DNA of 9,044 bases from Gammaproteobacteria bacterium (GTDB taxonomy: Bacteria > Pseudomonadota > Gammaproteobacteria > Pseudomonadales > UBA3067), in contig JAHRVS010000346.1 of NCBI GenBank assembly GCA_019090565.1, positions 1 to 9,044 on the forward strand, in the 5' to 3' direction. A program made the translations under genes and the position numbers. Shown one piece after another: positions 1-7,650 of the stretch. Under the pieces are notes generated by a model that did no database searches, was not told the DNA's origin, and saw nothing but the letters and a program-made list of their open reading frames with translations. Positions within the stretch are counted from its first letter, which is position 1. Every line of letters begins with the position of its first letter.

Positions 1-184
1 CATCCATTTCTGGCATGGTCAGATCAAGAAAAACCATCTCGCCTTTACCGCCACGTATTGCATCCATGCCTTCAACACCATTGGTTGCAAAGGTGACGTT
101 CACATCCCAGCCCTCAGGCAGGGAGCGCTTCACCTGCTTACGCGCCATATTAGAATCATCGCAAATCAATAAAGGAATACTCAT
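1..184 (-). CDS. CheY-like response regulator receiver domain protein (partial, cut by window edge)
   Basis: The gene starts at an ATG at 184 and runs off the left edge, so only the first 61 residues are visible. The N-terminus MSIPLLICDDSNMARKQVK has the receiver pattern: a hydrophobic beta-1 strand, the acidic pair D9-D10 that binds Mg2+, then S-x-M-x-R typical of CheY-like proteins. Asp54 in FLDLTMPEMD is the expected phosphoacceptor, followed by the usual M-P-x-M-D. It should be phosphorylated by a histidine kinase. Whether it is a stand-alone receiver or carries an output domain cannot be seen. The Shine-Dalgarno sequence is weak. It lies 251 bases downstream of epmA on the same strand and has its own promoter candidate, so it is probably transcribed separately. 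The receiver call is firm; the pathway is unknown. Confidence 0.9.
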   Translation of the reverse strand, partial: MSIPLLICDDSNMARKQVKRSLPEGWDVNVTFATNGVEGMDAIRGGKGEMVFLDLTMPEMD

Positions 185-234
185 AATTCAACATATTTTC
201 CATTTCAAACAGTTTTTTTCATCTTCTTGAATCA

Positions 235-264
235 AGTATAGGCAGACATCAAAAAAAATGTCCA
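235..264 (-). promoter_or_regulatory. Candidate sigma-70 promoter for the receiver-domain gene
   Basis: On the minus strand a TGGACA (-35, plus positions 259-264) and a TATACT (-10, plus positions 235-240) are separated by 18 bases. The two boxes match the TTGACA and TATAAT consensus at most positions. The spacer contains a run of eight T. The -10 box lies about 50 bases upstream of the ATG at 184. The call is by eye only. Confidence 0.45.
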
Positions 265-435
265 AGTTAATACCTGATTTATAATTGTAGGAATACGGCT
301 ATTAAGTGGTGCGCAACAAACGACTAGAACCCGAAAACAAAATGGCCACTGCCATATATATAATTGAATTAAATAGAAAATAACAAAGCTTCGATTCAAA
401 CAATACAAGGGGCTTTAGTCTAAGAAACTCATCTA

Positions 436-1425
436 CTAGGCGTCTAGAGTGGGGAAACTGATAACGCCACCAATGGGCTGCTGGCTTAAAACCATCAACA
501 ATCGATCCAAACCCAGAGCAACACCGCTGCAATCAGGCAAACCACTTTCAATAGCGGCCATAAAGCGCGGGTCAATTTCATGTGCCGGTAAATTCAAAAT
601 CTCTCTACGGTGTTGATCCGCCTCAAATCGAGTTAAATGTTCAGCTGGCTCTAAAAGTTCATGGTAGCCGTTTGCCACTTCCAGGCCATTCAAGTACAGC
701 TCAAAACGGCTCGCGGAGGTAAAACCTTGTTTGCCATCAACTTTCAACTGAGCCAGCGCCGACATAGACTCGGGGTAATCACTGACGAAGATTGCGGGGT
801 ATTGAACCAGAACAGGCTCAATTCCGAACGAAAATAGCAGGTCCAACAGGTCTTTTTTATCAAGGCCACTGCTATCGGCCGGTAACCAGGGAGCCGCCAA
901 GGTTTGCAACTGCGTTCGATCAGCTCGATGGGGGTTTATGCTAAATACTTCTTCGAACAAAGATTGGTAGCTTTGATGACGAATTTCCAGCTTGTGGCCC
1001 TGCTGGGCATAAATAACCCTAAGTAAGTCTTCCACTTCAGCCATCAGCGCTTGCATAGAAAACCCCAGGCGATACCATTCAAGCATGGTGAATTCTGGGT
1101 TGTGCCGTACCGAACTCGCATCATTTCGAAACGCCTTACAGATCTGAAAGACACCATCTAGCTCGGCACCATAAGCAGCCAAAATTCGTTTCATGGCGTA
1201 CTCTGGGGAGGTTTGCAGATAAGTAGACGCACCCTCGAGCGCGGCTAATTTTGGGATTTCAATGGATGAAATAAAAGGGTCGGTAACGGTGTAACGAGAC
1301 AGAAGAGGGGTTTCTACTTCTAATACACCTTTCTCAGAAAAAAAACTTCGCACCTGCTCGAGAACCTCTGCGCGGCGCCTGATGTTATCAAGCCCAGTTC
1401 TCGGCTGCCAATGACTTTCCCCCAA
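436..1425 (-). CDS. epmA: EF-P--(R)-beta-lysine ligase EpmA (GenX/PoxA)
   Basis: EpmA is a class II lysyl-tRNA synthetase paralogue. It activates (R)-beta-lysine with ATP and joins it to Lys34 of EF-P instead of to tRNA. The 329 residues match the E. coli length of about 325, with no N-terminal anticodon-binding domain. Visible class II features are GVLEVETP near 33-40 (motif 1 region), FRN...HNPEFTMLEWYR at 99-119 (motif 2) and GVALGLDRLL at 301-310 (motif 3). The E-V-A-N-G-Y-H-E segment at 249-256 matches the E-x-A-N-G-F-H-E of E. coli EpmA. The start is a TTG at 1423-1425: an in-frame TAA lies 18 bases upstream, a GAGGGAGAGG stretch precedes it, and the encoded start GESHWQP aligns with the beginning of E. 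coli EpmA. It lies 91 bases downstream of efp on the same strand, so they are probably co-transcribed. Confidence 0.96.
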   Translation of the reverse strand: MGESHWQPRTGLDNIRRRAEVLEQVRSFFSEKGVLEVETPLLSRYTVTDPFISSIEIPKLAALEGASTYLQTSPEYAMKRILAAYGAELDGVFQICKAFRNDASSVRHNPEFTMLEWYRLGFSMQALMAEVEDLLRVIYAQQGHKLEIRHQSYQSLFEEVFSINPHRADRTQLQTLAAPWLPADSSGLDKKDLLDLLFSFGIEPVLVQYPAIFVSDYPESMSALAQLKVDGKQGFTSASRFELYLNGLEVANGYHELLEPAEHLTRFEADQHRREILNLPAHEIDPRFMAAIESGLPDCSGVALGLDRLLMVLSQQPIGGVISFPTLDA

Positions 1426-1516
1426 GGCCTCTCCCTCGTTTTATTTTTTGCTTTATTTCGAAGGCAGCCCTGCAAAGCTACTTCTGAGTAAATAATGCCG
1501 TATTTATAAAGACAGC

Positions 1517-2086
1517 TTAAGCCTTCGCTCGAGAAACATATTCACCAGACCGCGTGTCGAGTTTTAGTACATCTCCAATATTGATAAATAATGGAACACG
1601 AACAATGGCACCCGTAGACAGTGTCGCTGGCTTAACACCGCCCTGGGCAGTATCGCCCTTTAGCCCGGGGTCTGTCTCGCTGACTTCAAGCTCAACAAAA
1701 TTTGGCGCTGCAATAGATAAGGGGGTGCCATCCCACAAGGTGACGGTGCAGACATCCTCTTCTTTCAGCCACTTAACTTCATCTCCAACAGCTAGGGCAT
1801 CTGCCGCATACTGTTCAAAACTGTTTTTATCCATAAAGTGCCAAAATTCACCATCGGTATAGATGTATTCAAGGTCAACATCCATGACATCTGCAGCTTC
1901 AACACTTTCACCTGACTTAAATGTACGCTCCCACACCCGCCCCGTCTTCAAGTTACGCAGGCGAACCCGGCTAAAAGCTTGCCCTTTACCTGGCTTGACC
2001 ATCTCGACATCAATGATCGTACACGGATCGCCATCAAGCATCATTTTGAGACCAGACTTGAAATCATTGGTAGAATGCGTTGCCAT
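1517..2086 (-). CDS. efp: Translation elongation factor P (EF-P), beta-lysylated type
   Basis: EF-P binds ribosomes stalled at consecutive prolines, between the P and E sites, and restores peptide-bond formation. The 189 residues give the standard three-domain length: KOW-like domain (about 1-65), OB domain (about 66-128) and C-terminal OB domain (about 130-189) with the signature VPLFINIGDVLKLDTR and GEYVSR at the end. The modification loop VKPGKGQA carries Lys34, the residue that EpmA beta-lysylates. This is Lys as in E. coli, not the rhamnosylated Arg of the EarP type, and the two neighbouring genes agree. The start is the ATG at 2084-2086, giving MATHSTNDFK, with a GGTGATGGAAG stretch just upstream. 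It is transcribed away from epmB, with epmA likely downstream in the same transcript. Confidence 0.98.
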   Translation of the reverse strand: MATHSTNDFKSGLKMMLDGDPCTIIDVEMVKPGKGQAFSRVRLRNLKTGRVWERTFKSGESVEAADVMDVDLEYIYTDGEFWHFMDKNSFEQYAADALAVGDEVKWLKEEDVCTVTLWDGTPLSIAAPNFVELEVSETDPGLKGDTAQGGVKPATLSTGAIVRVPLFINIGDVLKLDTRSGEYVSRAKA

Positions 2087-2121
2087 CTTCCATCACCATT
2101 TAAATTATTTTGAAGCCGTCT
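2087..2121. promoter_or_regulatory. Compact divergent efp/epmB intergenic region
   Basis: Only 35 bases separate the efp ATG (2086, minus) from the preferred epmB ATG (2122, plus). The stretch is AT-rich (ATTTAAATTATTTT). At least one promoter must therefore lie inside the opposing coding sequence, or the two start sites must overlap. I could not fix a convincing -35/-10 pair for either gene. Confidence 0.4.
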
Positions 2122-3144
2122 ATGATACAGCGAATAGAACCAATAAGGCAGACCTTAAGTTGGCAAAGGATGCTGTCAGAATCCTTTACGCGAGCCCAGG
2201 ACCTATTAGATTACCTTCACCTTTCAGCAGAGGACATCCATGCCAGCGAGGATGCCGCTCAACAATTCAAATGCCTCGTTCCCCTCAGCTTTGCTAAACG
2301 CATGGAGAAAGGTAACCCCCTTGACCCACTCTTACTTCAAATGCTGCCCGTGGGTGACGAAATGGTACGCGACCCCAGTTATATCAAGGACCCCGTTGGT
2401 GATTTAAAGGCCAACCCTGTACCTGGGCTTCTGCACAAATACCACGGGCGTGTGCTCCTGCTCACCAACAGCGGCTGCGCAGGCAACTGTCGCTATTGCT
2501 TTCGGCGCCACTTCCCCTACCAAGAAAACTCCGTATCGCACCATCAGTTTCAGAGCGCTGTAGACTATATTCAAAGAGATAAAAGCATTAGGGAGGTTAT
2601 ATTCTCCGGTGGAGAACCTTTATTAAATAGTGATGAGCGCCTCGCAAGTTGGATTCAGCAGTTAGCGGAGATCAATCACCTCTCTCGCATTCGCTTTCAT
2701 AGCCGGCTACCTGTATTCCTTCCTGAGCGAATAAACACCTCCTTCATTGACGCCATACAAACCACTCGTTTAAAACCGATAATGGTTATTCATAGTAATC
2801 ACCCCGCTGAAATAAACAGCGCTGTGCAGCACGCACTCGTCGCTATGCATGATGCAGGCGTGCTTGTCCTCAACCAGTCTGTTTTACTTAAAAACATCAA
2901 CGATGATGCAGAGGTGCTGGCAAATCTCAGTGAACGTCTCTTTGATGCAAAGACTCATCCTTACTATCTACACACCCTTGATCAAGTACAAGGGGCCACC
3001 CACTTCGACCTAGATATCCAGCGTACTCAATCGATATACAAGGCTCTGTGCGACAAACTGCCAGGCTTCCTCGTGCCCAAGCTTGTTACCGAGATTGCCG
3101 GTGCCGGATCAAAAACAAGTCTAAACCCAAATTTTCAGCTATAA
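2122..3144 (+). CDS. epmB: EF-P beta-lysylation protein EpmB (lysine 2,3-aminomutase-like radical SAM enzyme)
   Basis: EpmB converts (S)-alpha-lysine to (R)-beta-lysine, the substrate EpmA loads onto EF-P. From the ATG at 2122 the protein has 340 residues, against about 342 in E. coli. The radical SAM cluster motif CAGNCRYC (CxxxCxxC) has cysteines at 119, 123 and 126. It is followed by FRRHFPY, and IFSGGEPL is the SAM-binding glycine motif. Conserved family blocks are VPGLLHKYHGRVLLL before the cluster, IRFHSRLPV, VLNQSVLL and PYYLHTLDQVQGATHF. The C-terminal FLVPKLVTEIAG...SKT contains the lysine region that holds PLP in this family. A TTG four codons upstream (2110) is possible, but the ATG gives the family N-terminus and has GAAG 6 bases before it. 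The gene is divergent from efp. Confidence 0.96.
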   Translation: MIQRIEPIRQTLSWQRMLSESFTRAQDLLDYLHLSAEDIHASEDAAQQFKCLVPLSFAKRMEKGNPLDPLLLQMLPVGDEMVRDPSYIKDPVGDLKANPVPGLLHKYHGRVLLLTNSGCAGNCRYCFRRHFPYQENSVSHHQFQSAVDYIQRDKSIREVIFSGGEPLLNSDERLASWIQQLAEINHLSRIRFHSRLPVFLPERINTSFIDAIQTTRLKPIMVIHSNHPAEINSAVQHALVAMHDAGVLVLNQSVLLKNINDDAEVLANLSERLFDAKTHPYYLHTLDQVQGATHFDLDIQRTQSIYKALCDKLPGFLVPKLVTEIAGAGSKTSLNPNFQL

Positions 3145-3417
3145 CTTTATAGGAGCATGAGAAAATTGACGCGTTAAATGTCCGCGGCGAAGATAGGCGT
3201 ACCTATGTTTGTTAGTACCTCTTTAAGCTCACATAATCAGATGTCACGATGGTGAGGCCATTTAGTTAAAATACGCATGTACACGGGTATGCTCTACAAC
3301 CTGCTGAAATTGCTTGTTTTTCTTGCTTAAATTAAGCCAAGTGACTGAGTTACAACCGCCTCAAATGGGGGCGCCATGCCTGACAAAGTGAAACCAGAGA
3401 AAAAAGGGTGATTTATA
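3145..3417. other. Intergenic region between epmB and the PilZ-like gene
   Basis: These 273 bases hold no gene I can support. A small palindrome, ATAGG-CGTA-CCTAT at 3193-3206, could be an operator or a minor hairpin. No convincing terminator follows epmB: only the weak CTATA-ACTT-TATAG hairpin overlaps its stop codon. An 11-codon reading frame at 3376-3411 lies in the same frame as the next gene and ends in TGA just before its GTG. Confidence 0.4.
3404..3411 (+). promoter_or_regulatory. Ribosome binding site deciding the GTG start of the PilZ-like gene
   Basis: AAGGGTGA at 3404-3411 complements the 16S 3' end well and sits 6 bases before GTG 3418 (9 bases counting from AAGGG alone). The TGA inside this site is also an in-frame stop, so translation cannot start further upstream. 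Confidence 0.6.
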
Positions 3418-5262
3418 GTGTCTTCTGAGCAAGTACCTGTCACAAGTGTAAACCTACGAATTCCTCAGCAAACGCTGAACGAGCTCACCGGCACTGAGCA
3501 TCAACCGGATAAATTCAAACAATGGCTAGATAACCTCCCAAAGGGTAATACTGGAGAAACAGCCAAGAAGATTCATGTTATTTTGGACGAAATAGGCCGT
3601 CTAAAAACCACTACTAACAACCGATTTGAACTGCTTGAACTTATTCGCCCCGCTGTGCTCAACCTATTTCCCTCTCTGAATAAACACTACCTAAAACAAC
3701 CGCTAATTTTGCCGCCGAAAGGCGCTAAAGTTGCCGCAATAACACAATCCATTTTATTGCGCTTAATTACCGGTTATAAAGTCGTGCTTGCGGAAAGCTT
3801 CAATGAAATCAAGCAGTCTCACGCTAGGAGGAATATAAAAATTTCTTTGCATCGCTCAATCACCCTTTCAACTCTGAGGCTGATGCACAACTACCAGTTA
3901 TACACGATCACCCCTAAAGCCGTCTGGCATGATATTTACCAGTTCTACACAATTACTGAGCACTATAAAGTAGCTGAAGAGGAGGTCGGAGAACTTAAAA
4001 GCAGCACAGAGAAAACCTCATTGAAACACGAGTTTCTCAGGGCGATTATGATGGCCGCATCAAGCCCCAACAAACTGCTTCAATCTCAAATCACAGAAGT
4101 TTTCAATGCAACAGCCTATTGGGCGAAGCTAGTAGAAATTGATCCTGAATCTAACCCGCCTTGCCTCTACTATCTAGATTTACTCAGTGATACCCCTCCT
4201 AGCTACCACAACTGGCTTGGATCAGATAGGGACAGTCAGTTGCGCAATATTCATTTTGGCGTACTGGTAAAAGAACTAGAGAAACTGAAAAACCACCAAA
4301 GCTCTGACGATATAAATTTACCCAAAGGCATTACACCTTATTTGCTGACCCATCTCTGCACGAGCTGGAGTAACTCAACACAACGAACATTTACTCGAAC
4401 GCCGCAGGAGGGCAATGTTGAAGTCACCGTCGGATTCAGCGCAAGCCATTACTATATTTCTGGAGAAATGGAGTTCAGCACATTTGTGCGCGGCGGAAAG
4501 CCAGAGTTACTTGCCCAAAATGACCGGAATATGTTTTTAAACCCCAGCCATAACCCGTTGGCCCCGGTACCCAGTGACCAAGAGAAATCTTCTGGTGATA
4601 TTTGGTCTTTGAAATATACCGCGCCGATCACACCTATTAGCAATAGCTCTGATTCAGATAGCACTACAAAAACCGAAAAAGCACTCCAGGATTTCGCTGA
4701 TACGAAAATGCACCCCTTTCAAAGCTCATCCTGCGGCGTTGTTGATACCAGCCCTTGCGGTTATTGCATTGAATGGACAGGCGAGATTACTGGCCAATTA
4801 CGAAATGGCGAATTGATTACCGTAAAAGAAGAGTTGCAAAATTACTGGCAAATTGGTGTCGTTCGTTGGATAAACCAGATTTCAGCGCATTCAGCCCGCA
4901 TAGGATTAGAGTTAATGGCGCCCCATGGGCAAACAGGCGGGGCCGCAGTGATCCATAAAAAAGGCCCGATTGGCGATTACATTCGCGTTATCCAGCTTCC
5001 CGAAGTGGCATCCATTGGCCAACTTAGCACGTTACTAACGCCTAGCATGTGCTTTCATGAGGGAGACAAGATTATGCTTACCTACCTTGAAAAAAAGGTC
5101 AAAGCAAAACTTACAAAGCGCATCAGCTCTACGTCTGGCTATTGCCAGTTTTTATTTGAAATACTTGAGCAGGAAAAGGCACCCACCGACAAACAAAATC
5201 ACGCAACCCAAGCAGCCAATGCCGAGAATGATAGCTTTCATGATGTTTGGAAACTACTTTAA
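3418..5262 (+). CDS. PilZ-like cyclic-di-GMP-binding family protein (putative), upstream partner of FimX
   Basis: This 614-residue protein has no signal peptide or membrane segment and is probably cytoplasmic. Residues about 30-300 look all-helical. RTFTR at 323-327 fits the PilZ RxxxR element and is followed by a strand-like stretch, VEVTVGFSASHYY. DTSPCG at 443-448 fits the PilZ D/NxSxxG element and leads into WQIGVVRWI (477-485) and ARIGLELMAP (493-502), which resemble the later PilZ strands. Between the two elements lies about 115 residues, much of it a Ser/Asp/Thr/Pro-rich insert, where an ordinary PilZ domain has some 20-30. I infer a split PilZ-type domain, possibly binding c-di-GMP. 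I recall similar long proteins beside fimX or annotated as c-di-GMP-binding in other Proteobacteria, but cannot confirm this here. The start is GTG, with AAGGGTGA 6 bases upstream. fimX follows after 285 bases. Confidence 0.65.
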   Translation: MSSEQVPVTSVNLRIPQQTLNELTGTEHQPDKFKQWLDNLPKGNTGETAKKIHVILDEIGRLKTTTNNRFELLELIRPAVLNLFPSLNKHYLKQPLILPPKGAKVAAITQSILLRLITGYKVVLAESFNEIKQSHARRNIKISLHRSITLSTLRLMHNYQLYTITPKAVWHDIYQFYTITEHYKVAEEEVGELKSSTEKTSLKHEFLRAIMMAASSPNKLLQSQITEVFNATAYWAKLVEIDPESNPPCLYYLDLLSDTPPSYHNWLGSDRDSQLRNIHFGVLVKELEKLKNHQSSDDINLPKGITPYLLTHLCTSWSNSTQRTFTRTPQEGNVEVTVGFSASHYYISGEMEFSTFVRGGKPELLAQNDRNMFLNPSHNPLAPVPSDQEKSSGDIWSLKYTAPITPISNSSDSDSTTKTEKALQDFADTKMHPFQSSSCGVVDTSPCGYCIEWTGEITGQLRNGELITVKEELQNYWQIGVVRWINQISAHSARIGLELMAPHGQTGGAAVIHKKGPIGDYIRVIQLPEVASIGQLSTLLTPSMCFHEGDKIMLTYLEKKVKAKLTKRISSTSGYCQFLFEILEQEKAPTDKQNHATQAANAENDSFHDVWKLL

Positions 5263-5267
5263 GTACA

Positions 5268-5380
5268 GGGCACCTCTAAAAACAGTGATATCCATGTGAG
5301 AGCAAGGTCGCCCCGCACGAAGAACCGCAATGTATAAGGCATACAGCTATCATGTAAAAGGCGCGCTTTTAAAGGCACCC
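5268..5380. repeat. Imperfect inverted repeat flanking a 113-bp segment in the PilZ-like gene/fimX gap
   Basis: GGGCACCTCTAAAAAC (5268-5283) pairs with GCTTTTAAAGGCACCC (5365-5380) at 12 of 16 positions and ends in GGG/CCC. This is the form of a short non-autonomous element or of an RNA stem. No transposase and no clear target-site duplication are visible. A smaller hairpin, AAAAG-GCGCG-CTTTT, lies at 5356-5370. The rest of the 5263-5547 gap holds no gene and no promoter I can defend. Confidence 0.35.
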
Positions 5381-5547
5381 TATAACCTCTCGTCACCCGC
5401 CCACTACACATTGCGACATGCATCAGACAAGCAAAAAAACCATTTACTGCTATCGTTAACTTAGCCTGTATTTGCAACTACTTACAGTGATAACGTCGAT
5501 ATAAACCGAATACAAGCGTTCTCTATAACTGGGCACCCCAAGTACCT

Positions 5548-7623
5548 ATGGCAACATCAAAATCCACAAATACAGTTCGACTTTTAATTTTGCATGATTC
5601 GAAAGATGAGGCAGAATTACTAATCAGTGAACTGAGAAATTTTGGTTATGTTACCCGCGCCCATCTCATAGAGGACGAAGTCGACTTGCTGGATGCCTTA
5701 GGAGTTGGCGCCTGGGATATTTTACTCGCCCGACCCACTACCGATGACATCGGTGCTTACGCCGCAATCAAACATATTCAAGCGAAAGACAAAGATATAC
5801 CGGCCATAATTCTCTCTGATGATGGAGATGGCGAAACCATCACCGAAGGACTGAAAAATGGTGCGCGAGACGTCGTACCTGTTACTGAGCTAGAGCGATT
5901 AAAATTCGTTTTCCAGCGAGAACTGACCAGCAGCAATGAACGAAAAACCCGCCGTTTAGCAGAGATACGTTTACGTGAAGTCGAAAAGCGCTGTGCCTTG
6001 TTATTACATAGTTCACGAGATGCCATTTCCTATGTCCACGAAGGGATGCACATTTATGCAAACGATGCATACATAGAGCTATTCGGACACAGTGATGTAG
6101 ATGACTTGGAGGGCATGCCCATCATGGACATGATTGCCCCCCAAGACAAAGACGAATTCAAACAGTTTTTGCGTGATTATCAGAAAAACCAAGAAAAAAC
6201 AGATTTAACCTGCTACACCCTGCACGTAGACGGCTCGGAGATAAAGAGTCACATGTTTTTTTCTGATGCCTTGTACGATGGCGAGCCCTGCATCCAGATT
6301 GTACTCAGAGTGGACGTCGGAGATGCAGAGCTAGAAGAAAAATTAAAAGAAATTAGCTCCCAGGACTTATTAACAGGCTTAGGGAACAAAGAATTCTTTA
6401 TCGAAAAACTTGACCAGTGTATCTCCAACAATACGGAAAAGCACCAAACGTCCTCCCTGCTCTATATCTCCCCTGCTCACTTCGGTGACCTTAAGTCATC
6501 CTTAGGCATCGGTAATACCGACCTATTATTAGCGGGTCTAGCCACTCTAATTAGAGGGCTGCTGGAAGATAATGAAACGCTTTCCCGCTTCAGCGAAGAT
6601 GTTTTTACTGTAATTTTGCCCTGTGATGAAGAGGAGGCTACCTCAAAATCCCTCCTGATTATAAAAACCATTTCAGAACATATTTTTGAAGTAGGTAATG
6701 AAACTCGGCAATTGACGGTGCAAATTGGCCTGGCTATCATCAACGAAAACTGCCCACTAGGAAACGAATTAATTTCATGTGCGCACGGCGCCATGGAGGA
6801 AACCCGCAACGAACACAGCAAAGGCGTATGTGTTTTTAGGCCTCAAGAAGTGACCGTAGAAAGCGAGGTAGCCTCCATTGCGGAACAGGTAAAACGATGT
6901 CTGGATGAAGAAAAGCTCGTACTATTGTATCAACCCATCATAAATTTAAGGGGAGAAAGTACGGAGCTGTACGAAGTGCTCATCAGGATGAGAGATCACA
7001 GTGAAGAACTTGTTACTGCAGGGCAGCTCCTCGGAGAAGCAGAAAAAGCGGGCATGGGTGGAAAAATAGATCGCTGGGTCGTATTACAAGCCATCAAAGA
7101 GTTATCGAAGCAACATGAGGAAGGAAAAAATACCCGCCTATTCATAAATTTAACGCGCGCGAGCATTGAAGATAAAACTTTTCTACCCTGGCTCAGTGTT
7201 GCCTTTAAGGCATCACGGCTTCCTGCTGACTCCATAATTTGGCAAATGACTGAAAATATCATTAACAGCACTCTCAAAGAAGCCAAGCAGTTTACCAAAT
7301 CACTGGAAGAAATTCACTGTCAAGTATCCATTAATCGATTTGGATGTGCGCTGAACCCTTTTAACACGCTAAAACATCTAAATGTAACCTATCTGAAGCT
7401 TGAACCCTCTTTTATTGAAGAACTAAGCAATGAGGAAAACAAAGAAGTCCTAAAAGAACTCATAACCACCAGTCACGCCCAAGGAAAACTGGTAATTATC
7501 CCCTTTGTAGAGAATGCGGCCATTCTATCAACGCTTTGGCAAATTGGCACCAATTTCGTACAAGGCCATTATCTACAACCCCCCATGAACGAAATGAACT
7601 ACGACTTCTCTGAGGACGAATAA
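5548..7623 (+). CDS. fimX: FimX-type degenerate REC-PAS-GGDEF-EAL cyclic-di-GMP receptor
   Basis: At 691 residues it has the same length and domain order as Pseudomonas aeruginosa FimX, which binds c-di-GMP and controls type IV pilus assembly and twitching. The receiver (about 10-125) has Ala/Arg (61-62) where the phosphoacceptor Asp should be and only one acidic-pocket residue in HDS (16-18). A PAS domain spans about 145-255, reached through a probable coiled coil (130-150). The GGDEF domain (about 270-430) has SEDVF (349-353) at the signature. The EAL domain (about 440-685) has YQP (461-463), EVL for EAL (476-478), NRFG (596-599) for the catalytic DDFG-like motif, and QGHYLQPP (672-679). 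R480, D508 and the F653/E655 region correspond, shifted by one, to residues I recall as ligand contacts in P. aeruginosa FimX. Expected role: non-catalytic c-di-GMP sensor. The ATG start lacks a good Shine-Dalgarno. Confidence 0.93.
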   Translation: MATSKSTNTVRLLILHDSKDEAELLISELRNFGYVTRAHLIEDEVDLLDALGVGAWDILLARPTTDDIGAYAAIKHIQAKDKDIPAIILSDDGDGETITEGLKNGARDVVPVTELERLKFVFQRELTSSNERKTRRLAEIRLREVEKRCALLLHSSRDAISYVHEGMHIYANDAYIELFGHSDVDDLEGMPIMDMIAPQDKDEFKQFLRDYQKNQEKTDLTCYTLHVDGSEIKSHMFFSDALYDGEPCIQIVLRVDVGDAELEEKLKEISSQDLLTGLGNKEFFIEKLDQCISNNTEKHQTSSLLYISPAHFGDLKSSLGIGNTDLLLAGLATLIRGLLEDNETLSRFSEDVFTVILPCDEEEATSKSLLIIKTISEHIFEVGNETRQLTVQIGLAIINENCPLGNELISCAHGAMEETRNEHSKGVCVFRPQEVTVESEVASIAEQVKRCLDEEKLVLLYQPIINLRGESTELYEVLIRMRDHSEELVTAGQLLGEAEKAGMGGKIDRWVVLQAIKELSKQHEEGKNTRLFINLTRASIEDKTFLPWLSVAFKASRLPADSIIWQMTENIINSTLKEAKQFTKSLEEIHCQVSINRFGCALNPFNTLKHLNVTYLKLEPSFIEELSNEENKEVLKELITTSHAQGKLVIIPFVENAAILSTLWQIGTNFVQGHYLQPPMNEMNYDFSEDE

Positions 7624-7650
7624 CCAATGAAAATATATTTTTATTGGTTA
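7621..7650. repeat. Near-perfect 30-base hairpin beginning at the fimX stop codon
   Basis: TAACCAAT (7621-7628) and ATTGGTTA (7643-7650) are perfect inverted copies. The bases between them continue the pairing (a G-U pair, then AAAA/TTTT) to a tiny AT loop. The stem includes the fimX TAA. It is AT-rich and followed by TTCGGTC rather than a U-run, so it is not a classical intrinsic terminator. It could act as a 3'-end stabiliser. Confidence 0.55.

Noticed and set aside
245..263. GACAT/ATGTC hairpin as a terminator after epmA
   Set aside because: The stem is only five weak base pairs with an A-run in the loop, and the bases coincide with the likely promoter of the receiver gene.
302..532. Minus-strand 76-residue frame overlapping the 3' end of epmA
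   Set aside because: It overlaps epmA in another frame, has no Shine-Dalgarno evidence and no recognisable domain.
1426..1516. Intrinsic terminator between efp and epmA
   Set aside because: A small GCAG/CTGC hairpin inside GCTTT/AAAGC exists, but the transcript continues A-rich instead of with a U-run, so it does not support separating the two genes.
2110..2121. TTG start giving a 344-residue EpmB
   Set aside because: The ATG at 2122 gives a family-like length and N-terminus; the extra four residues lie in the short divergent spacer.
1554..2297. Plus-strand open frames opposite efp and overlapping the epmB start
   Set aside because: They are antisense to the unmistakable efp gene or out of frame with epmB, and the peptides match no family and look like low-complexity shadow translation.
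5531..5546. GGGCACC near the fimX start as another end of the inverted repeat
   Set aside because: Similarity to the repeat end at 5268 covers only seven bases and does not extend.
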